From NCBI RefSeq assembly GCF_000725385.1, contig NZ_CP008884.1, positions 3,472,001 through 3,536,000 of the forward strand: a stretch of DNA of 64,000 nucleotides. Direction: 5' to 3'. The notes under the pieces were generated by a model. That model did not search any database, had not been told where the DNA came from, and saw nothing but the letters and a program-made list of their open reading frames with translations. The DNA comes from Dyella japonica A8. GTDB lineage: Bacteria; Pseudomonadota; Gammaproteobacteria; Xanthomonadales; Rhodanobacteraceae. Position 1 is the first letter of the stretch; each line of letters starts with the position of its first letter. This document shows positions 33,523-44,763 of the stretch, in pieces. The position numbers and the translations under genes are program-made.

Positions 33523-34343
33523 GCCGAACGCTCCGCCCAGCGCCGGCTCCAGCGCTGCAACAGCGCCACCAGCACCAGTAGCCCGAACGACAGCGACAGC
33601 ATGGCCACGCCCAGTGCCGCCGCGCCGGCGACATCGAACTGCTCAAGCTTCTGCACGATCAGCAAGGGCGCGATCTCCGAGCGCATCGGGATATTGCCGG
33701 CGATGAAGATCACCGAACCGTACTCACCCACCGCGCGCGCCAGCGCCAACGCAAAGCCGGTCAGCAAGGTCGGCGCCAGCATGGGCAGGATCACCCGGAA
33801 GAACGCCTGCCAGCGCTGCGCGCCCAGGCTCTCGGCGGCTTCCTCCACGTCGCGCTCCAGCGAGGCCAGCACTGGCTGCAGGGTGCGCACCACGAAGGGA
33901 AAACCCACGAAGATCATGGCAACGAAGACGCCCAGTGGCGTATAGGCCACCTTGATGCCCAGTGGCTCCAGCCACCGCCCGATCCAGCCATTGGAGGCAT
34001 ACAGCGTGGTCAGGGCAATGCCGGCCACGGCCGTCGGCAGGGCGAAAGGAAGATCCACCAGCGCATCGAAAAGACGGCGCCCCGGAAAGCGGTAGCGCAC
34101 CAGCACCCAACCCACCAAAAGGCCGATCACGACATTGATGAGCGCCGCCAACACCGCGCCGCCGACACTCAAGCGCAGCGCCGCCAGCGTGCGCGGTGCG
34201 GACAGTAGGCGGATCAGCCCTTCGAATCCGATGCCGGAGGCCTTCCACGCCAGCGCCGCCAACGGCAGCAGCACGATCAACCCGAGATAGGCCACCGCAT
34301 AGCCGAGGCTGATGCCGAATCCCGGGAGCACGCGCTTGCGCAT
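33519..34343 (-). CDS. cysT: Sulfate ABC importer, permease CysT
   Basis: A 274-residue permease with six spans, partner of CysW in the membrane channel. The EAA motif is in [21 protein letters not shown], and [19 protein letters not shown] is characteristic of CysT/CysU. I start at the ATG that begins [13 protein letters not shown]; the longer frame upstream is antisense-like sequence over sbp. Confidence 0.95.
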   Translation of the reverse strand: MRKRVLPGFGISLGYAVAYLGLIVLLPLAALAWKASGIGFEGLIRLLSAPRTLAALRLSVGGAVLAALINVVIGLLVGWVLVRYRFPGRRLFDALVDLPFALPTAVAGIALTTLYASNGWIGRWLEPLGIKVAYTPLGVFVAMIFVGFPFVVRTLQPVLASLERDVEEAAESLGAQRWQAFFRVILPMLAPTLLTGFALALARAVGEYGSVIFIAGNIPMRSEIAPLLIVQKLEQFDVAGAAALGVAMLSLSFGLLVLVALLQRWSRRWAERSA

Positions 34344-34347
34344 ACGG

Positions 34348-35349
34348 TCAGCTTCCCGGTCCCAGCTGGTCGAAGAGTGCGCCGTCGGCGAAGAACTTGG
34401 CCTGCACCTGGCGCCAGTCCCCGAACAGCTCGCCCAGGGTGAACGTATGCGTCGCCGGGAACTGGCTGGCATAGCGCGCTGCCACGTCGGCGGAGCGTGG
34501 ACGATAGAAATTCTTCGCCGCGATCTCCTGGCCCTGCGGCGAATACAGGAATGCCACATAAGCCTGCGCCACCGCACGCGTGCCGTGCTTGTCCACATTG
34601 CTGTCCACCACCGCCACCGGCGGCTCGGCCACGATGGTGACGGAAGGCACCACGATCTCGAAGGTGTCGCCGCCCAGCTGCCGCTTGGCGAGCAAGGCCT
34701 CGTTCTCCCACGCGATCAGCACGTCGCCCACGCCACGTTGCACGAAGGTGTTGGTGGCGCCGCGCGCACCCGTGTCGAGCACCGGCACATGCCGGTACAG
34801 CTCTTTCACATAGGTTTTGGCGGTGGTGTCACTACCGCCCGGCTGCTTCAACGCATAGCCCCAGGCGGCAAGGAAGTTCCACCGCGCACCACCCGAGGAT
34901 TTCGGGTTCGGCGTCACCACCTGCACGCCCGGACGTACCAGATCGCCCCAATCCCTGATGTGCTTGGGATTGCCCTTGCGCACCAGGAACACGATGGTCG
35001 AGGTATAGGGCGTGGCGTTGTCGGGCAGCTTCTTCTGCCAGTCCTTCGCCAGCAGGCCGCGATCGGCGATCGCGTCGATGTCGTAGGCCAGGGCCAGCGT
35101 CACCACGTCGGCCGGCAAGCCGTCGACCACCGAGCGCGCCTGCTTGCCCGAACCGCCATGGGACATGCGGATGCTGACGGCGTCGCCATGCTGCGCCTTC
35201 CACTGGGCGGCAAAGGCCGTGTTGATCTGCCGGTACAGTTCGCGCGTCGGGTCATAGGAGACGTTGAGCAGCGCCACGTCTCCGGCGAAGACGGCAGCCG
35301 ACAACAGCACGCTGGCTGCGGCGAGCAGTACGACGATGGCCTTCCTCAT
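34348..35349 (-). CDS. sbp: Periplasmic sulfate-binding protein
   Basis: A 333-residue secreted binding protein for the sulfate importer. A signal peptide (to about AVFAG, residue 23) precedes the conserved [25 protein letters not shown] and [20 protein letters not shown] segments that form the sulfate pocket. It leads the operon, with cysT starting five bases after its stop. I start at [12 protein letters not shown], where the signal peptide begins. Confidence 0.95.
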   Translation of the reverse strand: MRKAIVVLLAAASVLLSAAVFAGDVALLNVSYDPTRELYRQINTAFAAQWKAQHGDAVSIRMSHGGSGKQARSVVDGLPADVVTLALAYDIDAIADRGLLAKDWQKKLPDNATPYTSTIVFLVRKGNPKHIRDWGDLVRPGVQVVTPNPKSSGGARWNFLAAWGYALKQPGGSDTTAKTYVKELYRHVPVLDTGARGATNTFVQRGVGDVLIAWENEALLAKRQLGGDTFEIVVPSVTIVAEPPVAVVDSNVDKHGTRAVAQAYVAFLYSPQGQEIAAKNFYRPRSADVAARYASQFPATHTFTLGELFGDWRQVQAKFFADGALFDQLGPGS

Positions 35350-35503
35350 GGCGCCTCCCGCGGAACGATGGACCCGCAGACTAGCGTTGGCCGGCAAGGC
35401 TGCGAAATCGCAATATGGCATAACCTCATGTCGCGACCTTGCGCCGCATCAGCGAGGAAGCGTCTGATTTGCGCATGGGGCGTCATCAACACGGGCATGC
35501 ACG

Positions 35504-36901
35504 TCAGGGAAGCTCGTTCGCGCGTTCGCAGGAAACGCCACGCTCCTGCGCCAGACGCTCGGCCAGGCGGTGCGCGGCCACGCGGATCTCCGGCATCGCC
35601 GTGCACTCCCACAGGTTGCCGCGCAGCAACGAGCCGATGGCATACAGGCCGGGTTGCAATCGCCCCTCGGCATCCGTCAGTTGCCCGTCCGGGCGGGCCA
35701 GCACGCCCAACTGCAGGGGGTCGGCCGTGGCCAGGCCATCACGCAGCAGTTGTGACAGCAAATCATGCGCGCCATAGGCCACGGCGGTATCCAGGCCAGT
35801 TGCCTGGATCACCAGGTCCGCCTCCAGCGCGCTGACCAGTTGCGTCGAGCGTTCGCGCAACGTGACTTGCAGGGGCGCCGTCCCGTCCACGTCCAGCACG
35901 CGCGCGGCAAGTACCTGCAGGCGCCCTTCCTCCTGCAGCTGGTAAATCGCCTCGCCCGTGGCCGGCGCCATGCGATGGCGCGCGGCCTCCCATACCCAGC
36001 GCACATGGCGAAGGAACTGGCGGCGACGCGCATGCGACAGCCGTTGCCACAGCCGCGCATTGATCGGCCGCATGCCGTCGATGATGCTGCGCCATTCGGT
36101 GTCTCCGGCCCCGCTCATGGCGCGGCGCACCAGGCGGAACATGTCGGCCGGGCCGTCGCTGGCCAGCAGCGCCTGGTTCAGCGCTTCCTGCCGCGCACAG
36201 GGGGCCAGCGGCAAGGCCGAGTGCGTGAAAGGCAACAAGCCGTGGCGCGACACGGCGACCAGTTCGGCATGTGGCCATCGGATGGCGGCGGACAACAAGG
36301 TATCGACGGCGGTCAACCCGGTGCCGATCACCACCACGCGACGCGGTGCCTGCGGATGACGATCCAGCCGCCACGGATCCAGTTCGTACGCCCCGCCGGC
36401 CAGGGCCGTGGTGGACACCGTACGCAAGGGACGCTGCGCCAGCGCCCCCACTGCCAGCAGCACCTGGCCGACTTCGAGCCAACGGTCGGCACCGACCCGC
36501 ACGGCATAGCCACCCTCGCCACGCGAAACGATTTCGCGCGCACTCCCGGGATGAATACGGAAACTGCGGCCAGCGCGACGCGCGGCATCGATGCGCGCGC
36601 CCACCTGAGCCTGGATGAAATCGCCGAACAGGCGGCGCGGCAGGAAATCCGTGCCCTTCACCTGCCCCAGCTGGCGCGAGGCATGCTGGATGAAATCCTC
36701 GGCGTGCTCCTGGAAGACGCCCATGGCCGACGCCCGCACATTCAACAGGTGCTGGTCGTCGCTGGTGCCGTAGGCCACGCCGCGCCCCGGGGCATGCTGC
36801 CCCACGATCCAGTGCACCGTACCGCCGTCGAACCGCGCCAGCAGTTCGCCGAACGCCGCCGCACCCGCGGCTCCACCACCGATCACTGCGACATCCGCCA
36901 T
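35504..36901 (-). CDS. FAD/NAD(P)-binding protein, YdhS-like
   Basis: A 465-residue flavoprotein of unknown reaction. The N-terminal dinucleotide-binding loop is ADVAVIGGGAAGAAAF, followed by VAYGTSDDQHLLNVRASAMG, and VVVIGTGLTAVDTLLSA is a second Rossmann loop. This architecture matches the 'FAD-NAD(P)-binding' YdhS-type family. I start at the ATG directly before ADVAVIGGG. It is downstream of sbp on the same strand in order but separated by 154 bases, so linkage to sulfur metabolism is unproven. Confidence 0.83.
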   Translation of the reverse strand: MADVAVIGGGAAGAAAFGELLARFDGGTVHWIVGQHAPGRGVAYGTSDDQHLLNVRASAMGVFQEHAEDFIQHASRQLGQVKGTDFLPRRLFGDFIQAQVGARIDAARRAGRSFRIHPGSAREIVSRGEGGYAVRVGADRWLEVGQVLLAVGALAQRPLRTVSTTALAGGAYELDPWRLDRHPQAPRRVVVIGTGLTAVDTLLSAAIRWPHAELVAVSRHGLLPFTHSALPLAPCARQEALNQALLASDGPADMFRLVRRAMSGAGDTEWRSIIDGMRPINARLWQRLSHARRRQFLRHVRWVWEAARHRMAPATGEAIYQLQEEGRLQVLAARVLDVDGTAPLQVTLRERSTQLVSALEADLVIQATGLDTAVAYGAHDLLSQLLRDGLATADPLQLGVLARPDGQLTDAEGRLQPGLYAIGSLLRGNLWECTAMPEIRVAAHRLAERLAQERGVSCERANELP

Positions 36902-37205
36902 CACGTGTTCCTCGTTTGGGGGACACAAAGGCATCGCGATCTGCTCCTGGCAGGTCACTACGTTCTGCGTCCCCTGGAAAGAAATCCCTGGTGAAGGCTG
37001 CCTTCACGTCCGCCGGCAGCCGTACCTCTCGTCAGCTCAGCGACCGGCGCCCTTACGGCCCGCCCGGCACACACGCATGGCACTGAAACTCTTCGGCATG
37101 ATGCGTCCCCGGTATGTCGGCGTGCCCGGGAACCAAGAGACCACAGCCCCCGTTAAGGCCGCGCTAGTCCTCCGTGGACTTGCGGCACGCCTCATGCCCG
37201 GGAAG
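36902..37205. other. Gap between the flavoprotein and the his operon end
   Basis: No gene is supported in these 304 bases. One hairpin candidate at 37158-37186 (outer GCCGC/GCGGC, inner AGTCC/GGACT) lies just past the hisIE stop. It lacks a T-run, so a role as the his operon terminator is only possible. Confidence 0.4.
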
Positions 37206-37838
37206 TTATGACGCGGAGCGCACCGCGTGCCGCTGCGCCAGCACGGCGGATACGTCGGACAAGCCCAGCCCGCGGGCGCGCAAGGCTACGGCAAGGTGGT
37301 AGACCAGGTCGGCGGCCTCACCGAGCAGGGCCTCGTCGTCCTGCGCCACGGCGGCGAGCGCCGTCTCGACGCCCTCCTCGCCCACCTTCTGCGCCATGCG
37401 GCGGATGCCGCCATCGAACAGCTGGGTGGTGTAGCTGCCTTCCGGACGCTCCACGTAACGCTGGGCGATGAGCGCGTCCAGCTCTGCCAGGAACCCCAGC
37501 GGGGGCACTACTTCGTTGCCAAAACAGCTGCTGGTGCCGTTATGGCAGGTCGGCCCATGGGGTTCGGCCAGCACCAGCAAGGTGTCGGCATCGCAATCCA
37601 TGCGTACCGATTTCAAAGCCAGCACATGGCCCGATGTTTCGCCCTTGGTCCACAGGCGCTGCTTGCTGCGGCTGAAGAAGGTGACGTTGCCGCTGCCTTG
37701 CGTCGTCTCCAGAGCCTGGGCATTCATGTAGCCCAGCATCAGTACCTCGCCGGTCAGCCAGTGCTGCACGACGGCAGGGAGCAGTCCATCGCCTTTGGAC
37801 CAGTCGAGACGGGAAGCGTCGAGGGGAATGGTGTTCAT
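37206..37838 (-). CDS. hisIE: Bifunctional phosphoribosyl-AMP cyclohydrolase/phosphoribosyl-ATP pyrophosphatase
   Basis: A 210-residue fusion of histidine steps 2 and 3. The N-terminal HisI domain has LMLGYMNAQALE, the TKGETSGH site, DCDADTLLVL and the cysteine in GPTCHNG that binds zinc. The C-terminal HisE domain shows EGSYTTQLFDGG and GEEGVETALAA...EAADLVYHLAV. It is the last gene of the his operon, about 90 bases after hisF. Confidence 0.97.
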   Translation of the reverse strand: MNTIPLDASRLDWSKGDGLLPAVVQHWLTGEVLMLGYMNAQALETTQGSGNVTFFSRSKQRLWTKGETSGHVLALKSVRMDCDADTLLVLAEPHGPTCHNGTSSCFGNEVVPPLGFLAELDALIAQRYVERPEGSYTTQLFDGGIRRMAQKVGEEGVETALAAVAQDDEALLGEAADLVYHLAVALRARGLGLSDVSAVLAQRHAVRSAS

Positions 37839-37928
37839 GATGAGTCTCTCTGCGCCATGGCCTGATCGCTCGAGCAGGCCGTTGCCAAACCAGTCCGGTG
37901 CGACGCCGCGGACGACGTCGACGCCTTG

Positions 37929-38699
37929 TTATCGCCTGACATCCACGCCCCATGCCGCCAGCGACTGCTTGAGGTCGGGGATGGCGATGGCGCCGGAGTG
38001 GAACACGCTCGCCGCAAGCGCACCGTCAACATCGGCCTCGCGAAAGGCATCGCGGAAGTGCTCCGGCGCGCCCGCGCCACCGGATGCGATCAGCGGTACG
38101 ACACACAGGCTGCGCACCACCATCAGCTGTTCCAGATCGTAGCCTTGCCGCACGCCGTCGCTACCCATGCAGTTGAGCACGATCTCGCCGGCGCCACGCT
38201 GCTGCGCTTCGACGACCCAGTCCAGCGTGCGGCGCGGCAGCGCCTGGGTGCGTGTGGGATCACCGGTGTACTGGCGCACGCGCCATTCGCCATCGGCATC
38301 GCGCAGGCTGTCCACGCCCACCACCACGCATTGCACGCCGAAGGCCGCGGCCAGTTCGTCGATCAGCTCAGGGCGCTCCAGCGCCGGCGAGTTCACCGAG
38401 ATCTTGTCGGCGCCGGCATGCAGCACCGCACGCGCTTCCTCCACGCTGCGGATACCGCCCGCCACGCAGAACGGAATGTCGATGGCACGGGCAATGCGCT
38501 CCACCCAGCCACGGTCCACGCTGCGCCCTTCCGGGCTGGCAGTGATGTCGTAGAACACCAGTTCGTCCGCGCCTTCGTCACGGTAACGCAGGGCAAGATC
38601 CACGATCTCGCCCATCACCACGTGATCGCGGAAACGCACGCCCTTCACGACCTTGCCGTCGCGCACGTCCAGACAGGGAATCAGGCGACGGCTCAGCAT
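37929..38699 (-). CDS. hisF: Imidazole glycerol phosphate synthase, cyclase subunit
   Basis: A 256-residue TIM barrel that uses ammonia from HisH to make imidazole glycerol phosphate and [23 protein letters not shown] begins the protein and carries the catalytic Asp; FYDITAS and the second catalytic region [11 protein letters not shown] follow. I start at the ATG overlapping the end of hisA; the longer frame upstream is antisense-like. Confidence 0.97.
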   Translation of the reverse strand: MLSRRLIPCLDVRDGKVVKGVRFRDHVVMGEIVDLALRYRDEGADELVFYDITASPEGRSVDRGWVERIARAIDIPFCVAGGIRSVEEARAVLHAGADKISVNSPALERPELIDELAAAFGVQCVVVGVDSLRDADGEWRVRQYTGDPTRTQALPRRTLDWVVEAQQRGAGEIVLNCMGSDGVRQGYDLEQLMVVRSLCVVPLIASGGAGAPEHFRDAFREADVDGALAASVFHSGAIAIPDLKQSLAAWGVDVRR

Positions 38700-39421
38700 G
38701 CGAGGGCCTCCTTGAGGCTGAAACGACCTTCCAGCAAGGCACGGCCGAGGATCACGCCGCGCGCGCCGGCATCGCGCGCCGCGCGTATGTCCTCCAGCGA
38801 CCGCACGCCGCCCGAGGCCTGTACCGCCATCGACGGCACCGTGCCGGCGAGATACCGGTACAGATCGAGATTGAAACCCGCCAGCATGCCGTCGCGATCG
38901 ATATCCGTGCACAACAGGTGTTTCGCACCGCGCTCGGCATACCACGGCGCAAGATCGTCCAGCGTGCGTGATTCCGTTTCCGTCCAGCCGGCACTCGGCA
39001 AACGCCAGGCACCGTCCCGATACAGGGTATCCAGGGCCAGCGTGAACCGGTCCGCGCCACGCGCCGCCAGCCATGCTTCCACCCTGACCGGCTCGCGTAT
39101 GGCAAGGCTGCCGAGCACCACACGCGACACGCCGGCATCGAACAGCCGCTGCACGTCAGCCTCTGAACGCACGCCGCCGCCGGCCTGGATGCGCATGCCG
39201 TCGCGGGCAATCGCCTCGATCACCGCGAGGTTCTCCAGGCTGCCGCCGCGCGCACCATCGAGGTCGACGAGATGCAACCAGTCGGCGCCAGCCGCGGCGT
39301 AGTCCCCGGCGAGCGCGCGGGGATCGAAGTCATACGTGGTCTGCTGTGCGTAGTCGCCCTGTTTCAGGCGGACGACGCGACCGGCACGCAAATCGATGGC
39401 GGGAATGACGGTAAAGCTCAT
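38693..39421 (-). CDS. hisA: Phosphoribosylformimino-AICAR-phosphate isomerase
   Basis: A 242-residue TIM-barrel isomerase for the fourth step of histidine synthesis. The N-terminus [20 protein letters not shown] contains the catalytic Asp; [11 protein letters not shown] and TDIDRDGML are the other signatures. It overlaps hisH by ATGA at its start and hisF by seven bases at its end. Confidence 0.97.
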   Translation of the reverse strand: MSFTVIPAIDLRAGRVVRLKQGDYAQQTTYDFDPRALAGDYAAAGADWLHLVDLDGARGGSLENLAVIEAIARDGMRIQAGGGVRSEADVQRLFDAGVSRVVLGSLAIREPVRVEAWLAARGADRFTLALDTLYRDGAWRLPSAGWTETESRTLDDLAPWYAERGAKHLLCTDIDRDGMLAGFNLDLYRYLAGTVPSMAVQASGGVRSLEDIRAARDAGARGVILGRALLEGRFSLKEALAC

Positions 39422-40008
39422 AGTTCGAGGAAATTCTTCAGCAGGCGCGCGCCGACCTTGGCCGAACGCTCGGGGTGGAACTGCATGCCATGGAAGTTGC
39501 CGCGCGCGATCACCGAGGCAAACTCGCCGCCGTAGTCGGTGGTCGCCAGCGCGTAGTCGCCCACGGGTACCGCGTAGCTGTGCACGAAATAGGCCCAGTC
39601 GCCATCGGACACACCGTCCAGCAGGCTGTGTACGCCACGCGGCTGCAGGCGGTTCCAGCCCATGTGCGGCACACGCAGGCCCGGTTGTTCGATGAAGCGC
39701 TGCACCGTCGCCGGAATCAGGCCAAGGCAGGCCGTGTCGCCCTCTTCCGAACGCTCGCACAGCAACTGCATGCCAAGGCACACGCCAAGCACCGGCTGGG
39801 TGAGCGAACGCATCAGCTCCACCAGGCCCAGCTCCTGCAGGCGCGCCATGCCCGGGCCTGCCGCGCCCACGCCCGGCAGGATCACCTTGTCCGCCGAGCG
39901 AATGGCCGCAGCGTCCGAAGTGAGCGACGCATCGACGCCCAGCCGTTGCAAGGCGTAACGCACCGAACCGATGTTGGTGCCGCCGGCATCCACCAGTACC
40001 ACGCTCAT
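39418..40008 (-). CDS. hisH: Imidazole glycerol phosphate synthase, glutaminase subunit
   Basis: A 196-residue class I glutamine amidotransferase that supplies ammonia to HisF. The nucleophile motif is LGVCLGMQLLCERSEEG, and the His-Glu pair lies in GMQFHPERSAKVG. It starts one base after or within the hisB stop and overlaps hisA, consistent with coupled translation of the HisH/HisF partners. Confidence 0.97.
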   Translation of the reverse strand: MSVVLVDAGGTNIGSVRYALQRLGVDASLTSDAAAIRSADKVILPGVGAAGPGMARLQELGLVELMRSLTQPVLGVCLGMQLLCERSEEGDTACLGLIPATVQRFIEQPGLRVPHMGWNRLQPRGVHSLLDGVSDGDWAYFVHSYAVPVGDYALATTDYGGEFASVIARGNFHGMQFHPERSAKVGARLLKNFLEL

Positions 40009-41072
40009 CAGAGCGCTCCCTTGGTGCTCGGCAGGTCGCTGCCTTCGCGGCGGATCGCCTGCCGCAGCACGCGCGCAACCACCTTGAAGCAGGCCTCCAC
40101 CATGTGGTGCGCATTCTCACCGCGCACGCTCAGGTGCAGGTTGGCGCCCAGCGTCTCGCACAGCGAACGGAAGAAGTGCGGCACCAGTTCGGTCGGAATG
40201 TCACCCACGCGCTCCCGCGGGAACTGTCCTTCGAACACGAAGTAAGGGCGTCCGGACAGATCCAGCGCCGCACTCGCCTGCGACTCGTCCATGGGCAGCA
40301 CGAAGCCATAGCGGCCAATGCCGCGCTTGTCGCCCAGCGCCTGCCGCAAGGCCTGACCGAGGGCCAGCGCGCAGTCCTCGATGGTGTGGTGTTCGTCGAT
40401 ATGCGTGTCGCCATCGCAGCGCAGCGCCAGCGCGAAGCCGCCGTGCTTGCCGATCTGCTCCAGCATGTGGTCGAAGAAGCCCAGTCCGGTGTGGATCTGG
40501 GGCTCCGCCGTCTTGTCGAGGTTCACGCTCACCGTAATGCGCGTTTCGCGGGTGTTCCGCTCCACCGTGGCGACGCGGGGATTGTCCAGCAACTGGTGCG
40601 CGATCTCCTCCCACGCCATGCCCTGCGGGCCGACCCGGAAGCCGCGCACGCCCATGTTGCCGGCGAACAGAAGGTCCGTCTCGCGATCGCCCACCATGGC
40701 GGACGCCGCGCGACTCCAGCCGTCATCGGCCAGGTAGTGCCGCATCATCCCGATCCCCGGTTTGCGGGTGTCCTTGCTCTCGTGCTGGAAGCTGCGATCG
40801 ATCAGCACTTCGCGCACCTTTATGCCCTGCGACGCCAGGATGCGCATGAGCAGCTCATGCGGCCCGATGAAATCCGCCTCGGGGAAGCTCTGGGTGCCCA
40901 GGCCATCCTGGTTGGTGACCATGACCAGTTCATAGCCGGCCGTGACAAAGCGCTGCAGCGCGGCGATCACGCCCGGCAGCAGCGAGAACTTTTCATAGCT
41001 GTCGATCTGGAAATCGTCCGGCTCCTCGATGAGGCAGCCGTCGCGGTCGATAAATAGGATCTTGCGACTCAT
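40008..41072 (-). CDS. hisB: Bifunctional histidinol phosphatase/imidazoleglycerol-phosphate dehydratase
   Basis: A 354-residue fusion. The N-terminal HAD phosphatase has [12 protein letters not shown] (nucleophile Asp) and the zinc-loop region; the C-terminal dehydratase from about residue 165 has [36 protein letters not shown] and the [13 protein letters not shown] metal sites. The fused form is typical of gammaproteobacteria. It overlaps hisC by ATGA. Confidence 0.97.
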   Translation of the reverse strand: MSRKILFIDRDGCLIEEPDDFQIDSYEKFSLLPGVIAALQRFVTAGYELVMVTNQDGLGTQSFPEADFIGPHELLMRILASQGIKVREVLIDRSFQHESKDTRKPGIGMMRHYLADDGWSRAASAMVGDRETDLLFAGNMGVRGFRVGPQGMAWEEIAHQLLDNPRVATVERNTRETRITVSVNLDKTAEPQIHTGLGFFDHMLEQIGKHGGFALALRCDGDTHIDEHHTIEDCALALGQALRQALGDKRGIGRYGFVLPMDESQASAALDLSGRPYFVFEGQFPRERVGDIPTELVPHFFRSLCETLGANLHLSVRGENAHHMVEACFKVVARVLRQAIRREGSDLPSTKGAL

Positions 41073-42175
41073 GCTTGTGCACCCATGGCCGTTCCGTCGC
41101 TGCGCTTCCGGCCATCCGCGACCAGATTGTTCAGAACCTCGAGCACGCGGTCGTTCTCTTCGGGCGTGCCCAGGGTGATGCGCAGCGCATCGCCCAGTTG
41201 CGGATAACGACGCACGTCGCGCACCACGATGCCGGCATCCAGCAAGCGCTGGTAGGTGGCACCCGCGTCATCGAAACGCACCGCGAGGAAATTAGCCTGC
41301 GAGGGCAGCACCTGTCGCACGCCCGGCACCTGCGCAAGCGCAAGCGCCATGCGCTCGCGCTCGTCACGCACGGTGGCGATGTGGGCGCGCGCGGCGACCT
41401 GCCCCGCCTCCGACAGCGCCTCGAGCGCCAGCGCTACGCAGGGGCGCGGCAAGGGGTACGGCGCCATGATGCGCTTGAGCAGGGCGATCACCTCATCATT
41501 GGCCAGCAGCGTGCCGATGCGAACTCCCGCGAGTGCCCATGCCTTGGACAAGGTGCGCAATACGGCAAGGTTGTCGAAACGGTCGATCAACGGCGCCGCA
41601 CCGGGCGCATCGGAGAACTCGATGTAGGCCTCATCGACGACCAGTACCGCGCGATCCCGCAGCGCCTGCGCGAGGCGTTCGACGTCCGCCAACGGCACCA
41701 GCTGCCCGGTTGGGTTGTTGGGCGTGCAGACGAACACCAGCTTGACAGCGGGCGTGACCGCAGCGAGCAAGGCATCCACGTCCAGCGTGAAATCCGCCGC
41801 CAACGGCACGGTCACGACAGCCGCATCCTGGATCCGCGCGCTCACCGCATACATGCCGAAGGTCGGCGGCTGGATCGCGATGGCATCCTGGCCCGCGCGA
41901 CAGAACGCGCGCACCAGCAGGTCGATGGCCTCGTCGCTGCCACGCCCCACCAGCACCTGCGAGGCGCGCACACCGTAAAGGCGTGCCAGCGCATCGACCA
42001 GCGCGGCCGGCTGCGGATCGGGGTAGCGATTGCAGGCCAGATCGTGATCACCCGGCGGTGCCCACGCGGATTCGTTGGCGTTGAGCATCACGCGACCGCC
42101 ACTGGCTTCCATGCGCGCCGATGAATAGGGCTGCAAGGCGCGGATGTCGGCGCGCGCAAGGTCGAGCACGCTCAT
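41069..42175 (-). CDS. hisC: Histidinol-phosphate aminotransferase
   Basis: A 368-residue class I/II PLP aminotransferase. [11 protein letters not shown] near the start, [18 protein letters not shown] and the PLP-binding [14 protein letters not shown] are present. The start at [17 protein letters not shown] overlaps the hisD stop (ATGA); the frame stays open upstream through hisD on the other register, which is a shadow. Confidence 0.97.
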   Translation of the reverse strand: MSVLDLARADIRALQPYSSARMEASGGRVMLNANESAWAPPGDHDLACNRYPDPQPAALVDALARLYGVRASQVLVGRGSDEAIDLLVRAFCRAGQDAIAIQPPTFGMYAVSARIQDAAVVTVPLAADFTLDVDALLAAVTPAVKLVFVCTPNNPTGQLVPLADVERLAQALRDRAVLVVDEAYIEFSDAPGAAPLIDRFDNLAVLRTLSKAWALAGVRIGTLLANDEVIALLKRIMAPYPLPRPCVALALEALSEAGQVAARAHIATVRDERERMALALAQVPGVRQVLPSQANFLAVRFDDAGATYQRLLDAGIVVRDVRRYPQLGDALRITLGTPEENDRVLEVLNNLVADGRKRSDGTAMGAQA

Positions 42176-43479
42176 GCCGCATCCTCCAGCACGGCCAGCC
42201 GCAGGGTCACGGCACGCCTGTGCGCTTCCAGCTGCTCCGCGCCAGCCAGTGTCGCGGTGCACGGGCCGATGGCGCGCAGGCCATCGGGCGACACTTCCTG
42301 CACGGTGATCTGCTTCTGGAAGCTGGCCACCGACACCCCGCTGTAGCTGCGCGCGTAACCGTAGGTCGGCAACACGTGGTTGCTGCCACTGCAATAGTCG
42401 CCGACGGACTCGGGCGTCCACGCGCCAAGGAACACCGAGCCGGCGCTTTCGATATCGTCCAGCAAGGCACGTGGGTCGCCCACCTGCAGGATCAGGTGCT
42501 CCGGCGCATACCGGTTGCTGACCTCCACCGCCTGCGCAAGCGACGACACCGCGATGAGGCGGCTCTGTGACAGCGCCTTCTGCGCGATATCCGCGCGCGG
42601 TAGCGCGGCGCACTGCTCCGCCACCTCCGCCTCCACCGCATCCAGCAGCGCGGCGGACGGGCTGAGCAGGATCACCTGCGAATCCGGGCCATGTTCCGCC
42701 TGCGACAGCAGGTCGGCCGCGACGAACGCCGGGTTGGCGTCCTCGTCCGCGATGACCAGCACCTCGGAAGGGCCGGCCGGCATATCGATCGCGGCACCTT
42801 CGGGGTCGGCCGACACCTGCAGCTTGGCTTCGGTCACCCAGGCATTGCCGGGACCGAACAGCTTGTCGCACTTGGGCACGGATTCGGTGCCATAGGCCAT
42901 GGCCGCGACGGCCTGTGCGCCGCCGAGCTTGAAGACGCGGTGCACACCGGTCACGCGCGCGGCATACAGCACGGCATCGTCGCACCGGCCATCCGGACGG
43001 GCCGGCGAGCACAGCACGACCTGGGCACAACCGGCGATGCGCGCGGGCACGCCCAGCATCAACGCCGTGGACGGCAGCGGCGCGCTGCCGGCAGGCACGT
43101 ACAGGCCGACACGCTGGATGGGGCGCAGCATGCGCTCGACGCGCACGCCGCCGGCGGTATCCAGCGCCACCGGTTGCGGTGCGGCGGCGCGGTGGAAGGC
43201 GTCGATGCGCGCGGCGGCCTCGTCAATGGCGGCCTTCAGCTCCGGGGAAAGCCGGGCCTCGGCCTGGCTCCACTCCGCCTCCGACACCTCGATGGCCTGC
43301 AGTACGCAGCGATCGAACTTGGTGGTGAGTTCGCGCAGGGCGGCGTCGCCGTCGGCACGCACGCGGGCGACGATCTGCTCCACGCCGGCACGGAGGCTTT
43401 CGGCGCGCGACTGCGCCGGGCGCGACAGCGCCGTGCGCTGCCCCTGTGTGTCCAAGGTATTCCAGTCCAGGCGGTTCAT
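42172..43479 (-). CDS. hisD: Histidinol dehydrogenase
   Basis: A 435-residue zinc enzyme that carries out the two final oxidations from histidinol to histidine. The signature [24 protein letters not shown] segment reads [20 protein letters not shown], followed by [13 protein letters not shown] with the zinc His, and [10 protein letters not shown]. It lies 27 bases after hisG. Confidence 0.97.
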   Translation of the reverse strand: MNRLDWNTLDTQGQRTALSRPAQSRAESLRAGVEQIVARVRADGDAALRELTTKFDRCVLQAIEVSEAEWSQAEARLSPELKAAIDEAAARIDAFHRAAAPQPVALDTAGGVRVERMLRPIQRVGLYVPAGSAPLPSTALMLGVPARIAGCAQVVLCSPARPDGRCDDAVLYAARVTGVHRVFKLGGAQAVAAMAYGTESVPKCDKLFGPGNAWVTEAKLQVSADPEGAAIDMPAGPSEVLVIADEDANPAFVAADLLSQAEHGPDSQVILLSPSAALLDAVEAEVAEQCAALPRADIAQKALSQSRLIAVSSLAQAVEVSNRYAPEHLILQVGDPRALLDDIESAGSVFLGAWTPESVGDYCSGSNHVLPTYGYARSYSGVSVASFQKQITVQEVSPDGLRAIGPCTATLAGAEQLEAHRRAVTLRLAVLEDAA

Positions 43480-43506
43480 GACTTTCGCTCGTTCATCCCG
43501 CTTGCG

Positions 43507-44400
43507 TCACGCAAGCATCTTTTCCACTGGCAGCACGAACATTTCGCGCGCACCGGCCTTTTTGATCTCTTCCAGCTGCCGCCAGCTCACCTCGCCCGCG
43601 CACAGCGCCTGCAGCATGAGCTGGTCGGGCTGCCCCGCCACCGGAAGCAGCGTCGGCTGCGGGCCGCCCGGCAACAGGCGGATGACCGCATCCAGCGCAC
43701 CACGCGAGGTCTGCAGCAGCAGCAAGCGCGATTCGCGCACCTGGATGACGCCATCCAGGCGCTTGAGCAGCAGGTCGATCATGTCGCCGCGCTCATCGGT
43801 GGGCAGCACTTGCGGGCCGGCCAGCACCGCTTCGCTTTCCAGCAGCACATCCACTTCGCGCAACTGGTTGGCCACCAGCGTGCCGCCGCTCTGCACCAGG
43901 TCGCAGATGGCGTCGGCCGTGCCCAGGCGCGGCGCGATCTCCACCGAGCCGGCCAGCGTCACCACGCCGGCATCGATGCCGCGCTCGCGCAGCCACTCGC
44001 CAAGCAGGCCGGGATACGACGTGGCAATCCGCAAGCCTTGCAGCTGCGAGGCGTCGCGATAGTCGAGCTCCTGCGGCACCGCCACCGAAAGGCGGCAGCG
44101 GCCAAAACCCAGCGACCGCCATTCGGCAAGCTCCGGCCCACCCATGCCAGCCGTCAGGCTGTACTCGTTGAGCACGTTGCGGCCCACGATGCCGAGGTCG
44201 CATACGCCCTGCGCGATCAGGCCGGGGATATCGTCGTCCCGCACCAGCAGCAGGTCGACGGGCTCGCCTTCGCCGAAGCAGAACAGCTTGTCGCGGCTCT
44301 GGCGGAACGTGAGCCCGCAACGATTGAGCAGTTCCAGTGCCGGCTCGGTGAGCCGGCCGGACTTCTGCATCGCGATACGCAACCTATCCCGCGGTTTCAT
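43507..44400 (-). CDS. hisG: ATP phosphoribosyltransferase, long form
   Basis: A 297-residue enzyme that commits PRPP and ATP to histidine synthesis. RLRIAMQKSGRLTEPALELL begins the catalytic domain; GVCDLGIVGRNVL and VTLAGSVEIAPRLGTADAI (PRPP loop) follow. The length shows the C-terminal regulatory domain that gives feedback inhibition by histidine. Its ATG overlaps the stop of the TrpR-like gene (ATGA). Confidence 0.96.
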   Translation of the reverse strand: MKPRDRLRIAMQKSGRLTEPALELLNRCGLTFRQSRDKLFCFGEGEPVDLLLVRDDDIPGLIAQGVCDLGIVGRNVLNEYSLTAGMGGPELAEWRSLGFGRCRLSVAVPQELDYRDASQLQGLRIATSYPGLLGEWLRERGIDAGVVTLAGSVEIAPRLGTADAICDLVQSGGTLVANQLREVDVLLESEAVLAGPQVLPTDERGDMIDLLLKRLDGVIQVRESRLLLLQTSRGALDAVIRLLPGGPQPTLLPVAGQPDQLMLQALCAGEVSWRQLEEIKKAGAREMFVLPVEKMLA

Positions 44401-44732
44401 GCCTTCACCTTCTTGCTGGCCGCGCGACGACGGGCGGCACGGGCACCGGCGGCGAGATAGCCACCACTGCCCTGGTTGATATAGCGGGCGACGCGCCCGA
44501 TGGTCGTGATGCTCACTGACGTCCGCTCGTGGATCTCGCGATAGGCCACGCCATCCAGCAGGTAAGGCACCACGCGCCAACGGTCCACCATCACCTCAAG
44601 TTCGGCGGGCGTGCACAGGTCATGCAGGAAGGCCGACATCTCCTCGGCGTTCTTCAGCGAGAGCAAGGCCTCGCAAAGACTGAGCTCGGCGGACTCGGCG
44701 GGTGTTTCGGGATCGATCGATCGGCGTTTCAT
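44397..44732 (-). CDS. TrpR/YerC-like repressor heading the his operon
   Basis: A 111-residue DNA-binding protein. The helical core LSLKNAEEMSAFLHDLCTPAELEV... and the helix-turn-helix AYREIHERTSVSITTIGRVARYI are typical of TrpR-superfamily YerC/YecD proteins. A basic Ala/Arg/Lys tail ends it. As first gene of the operon, coupled to hisG, it probably controls histidine synthesis in response to histidine or a related signal. A TrpR-type operator precedes it directly, and I see no His-rich leader peptide, so repression rather than attenuation is inferred. Confidence 0.88.
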   Translation of the reverse strand: MKRRSIDPETPAESAELSLCEALLSLKNAEEMSAFLHDLCTPAELEVMVDRWRVVPYLLDGVAYREIHERTSVSITTIGRVARYINQGSGGYLAAGARAARRRAASKKVKA

Positions 44733-44734
44733 AA

Positions 44735-44754
44735 TGTACTAATGCGTTAATACA
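44735..44754. promoter_or_regulatory. TrpR-type operator of the his operon
   Basis: The sequence TGTACTAATGCGTTAATACA is symmetric at 16 of 20 positions and keeps the GTACTA half-site of the Escherichia coli trp operator (GTACTAGTTAACTAGTAC). It ends three bases before the start codon of the TrpR-like gene and lies just downstream of the predicted transcription start. Confidence 0.65.
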
Positions 44755-44763
44755 ATGGATCGC

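Noticed and set aside
31855..33945. 696-codon plus-strand frame
   Set aside because: Antisense to cysA, cysW and cysT.
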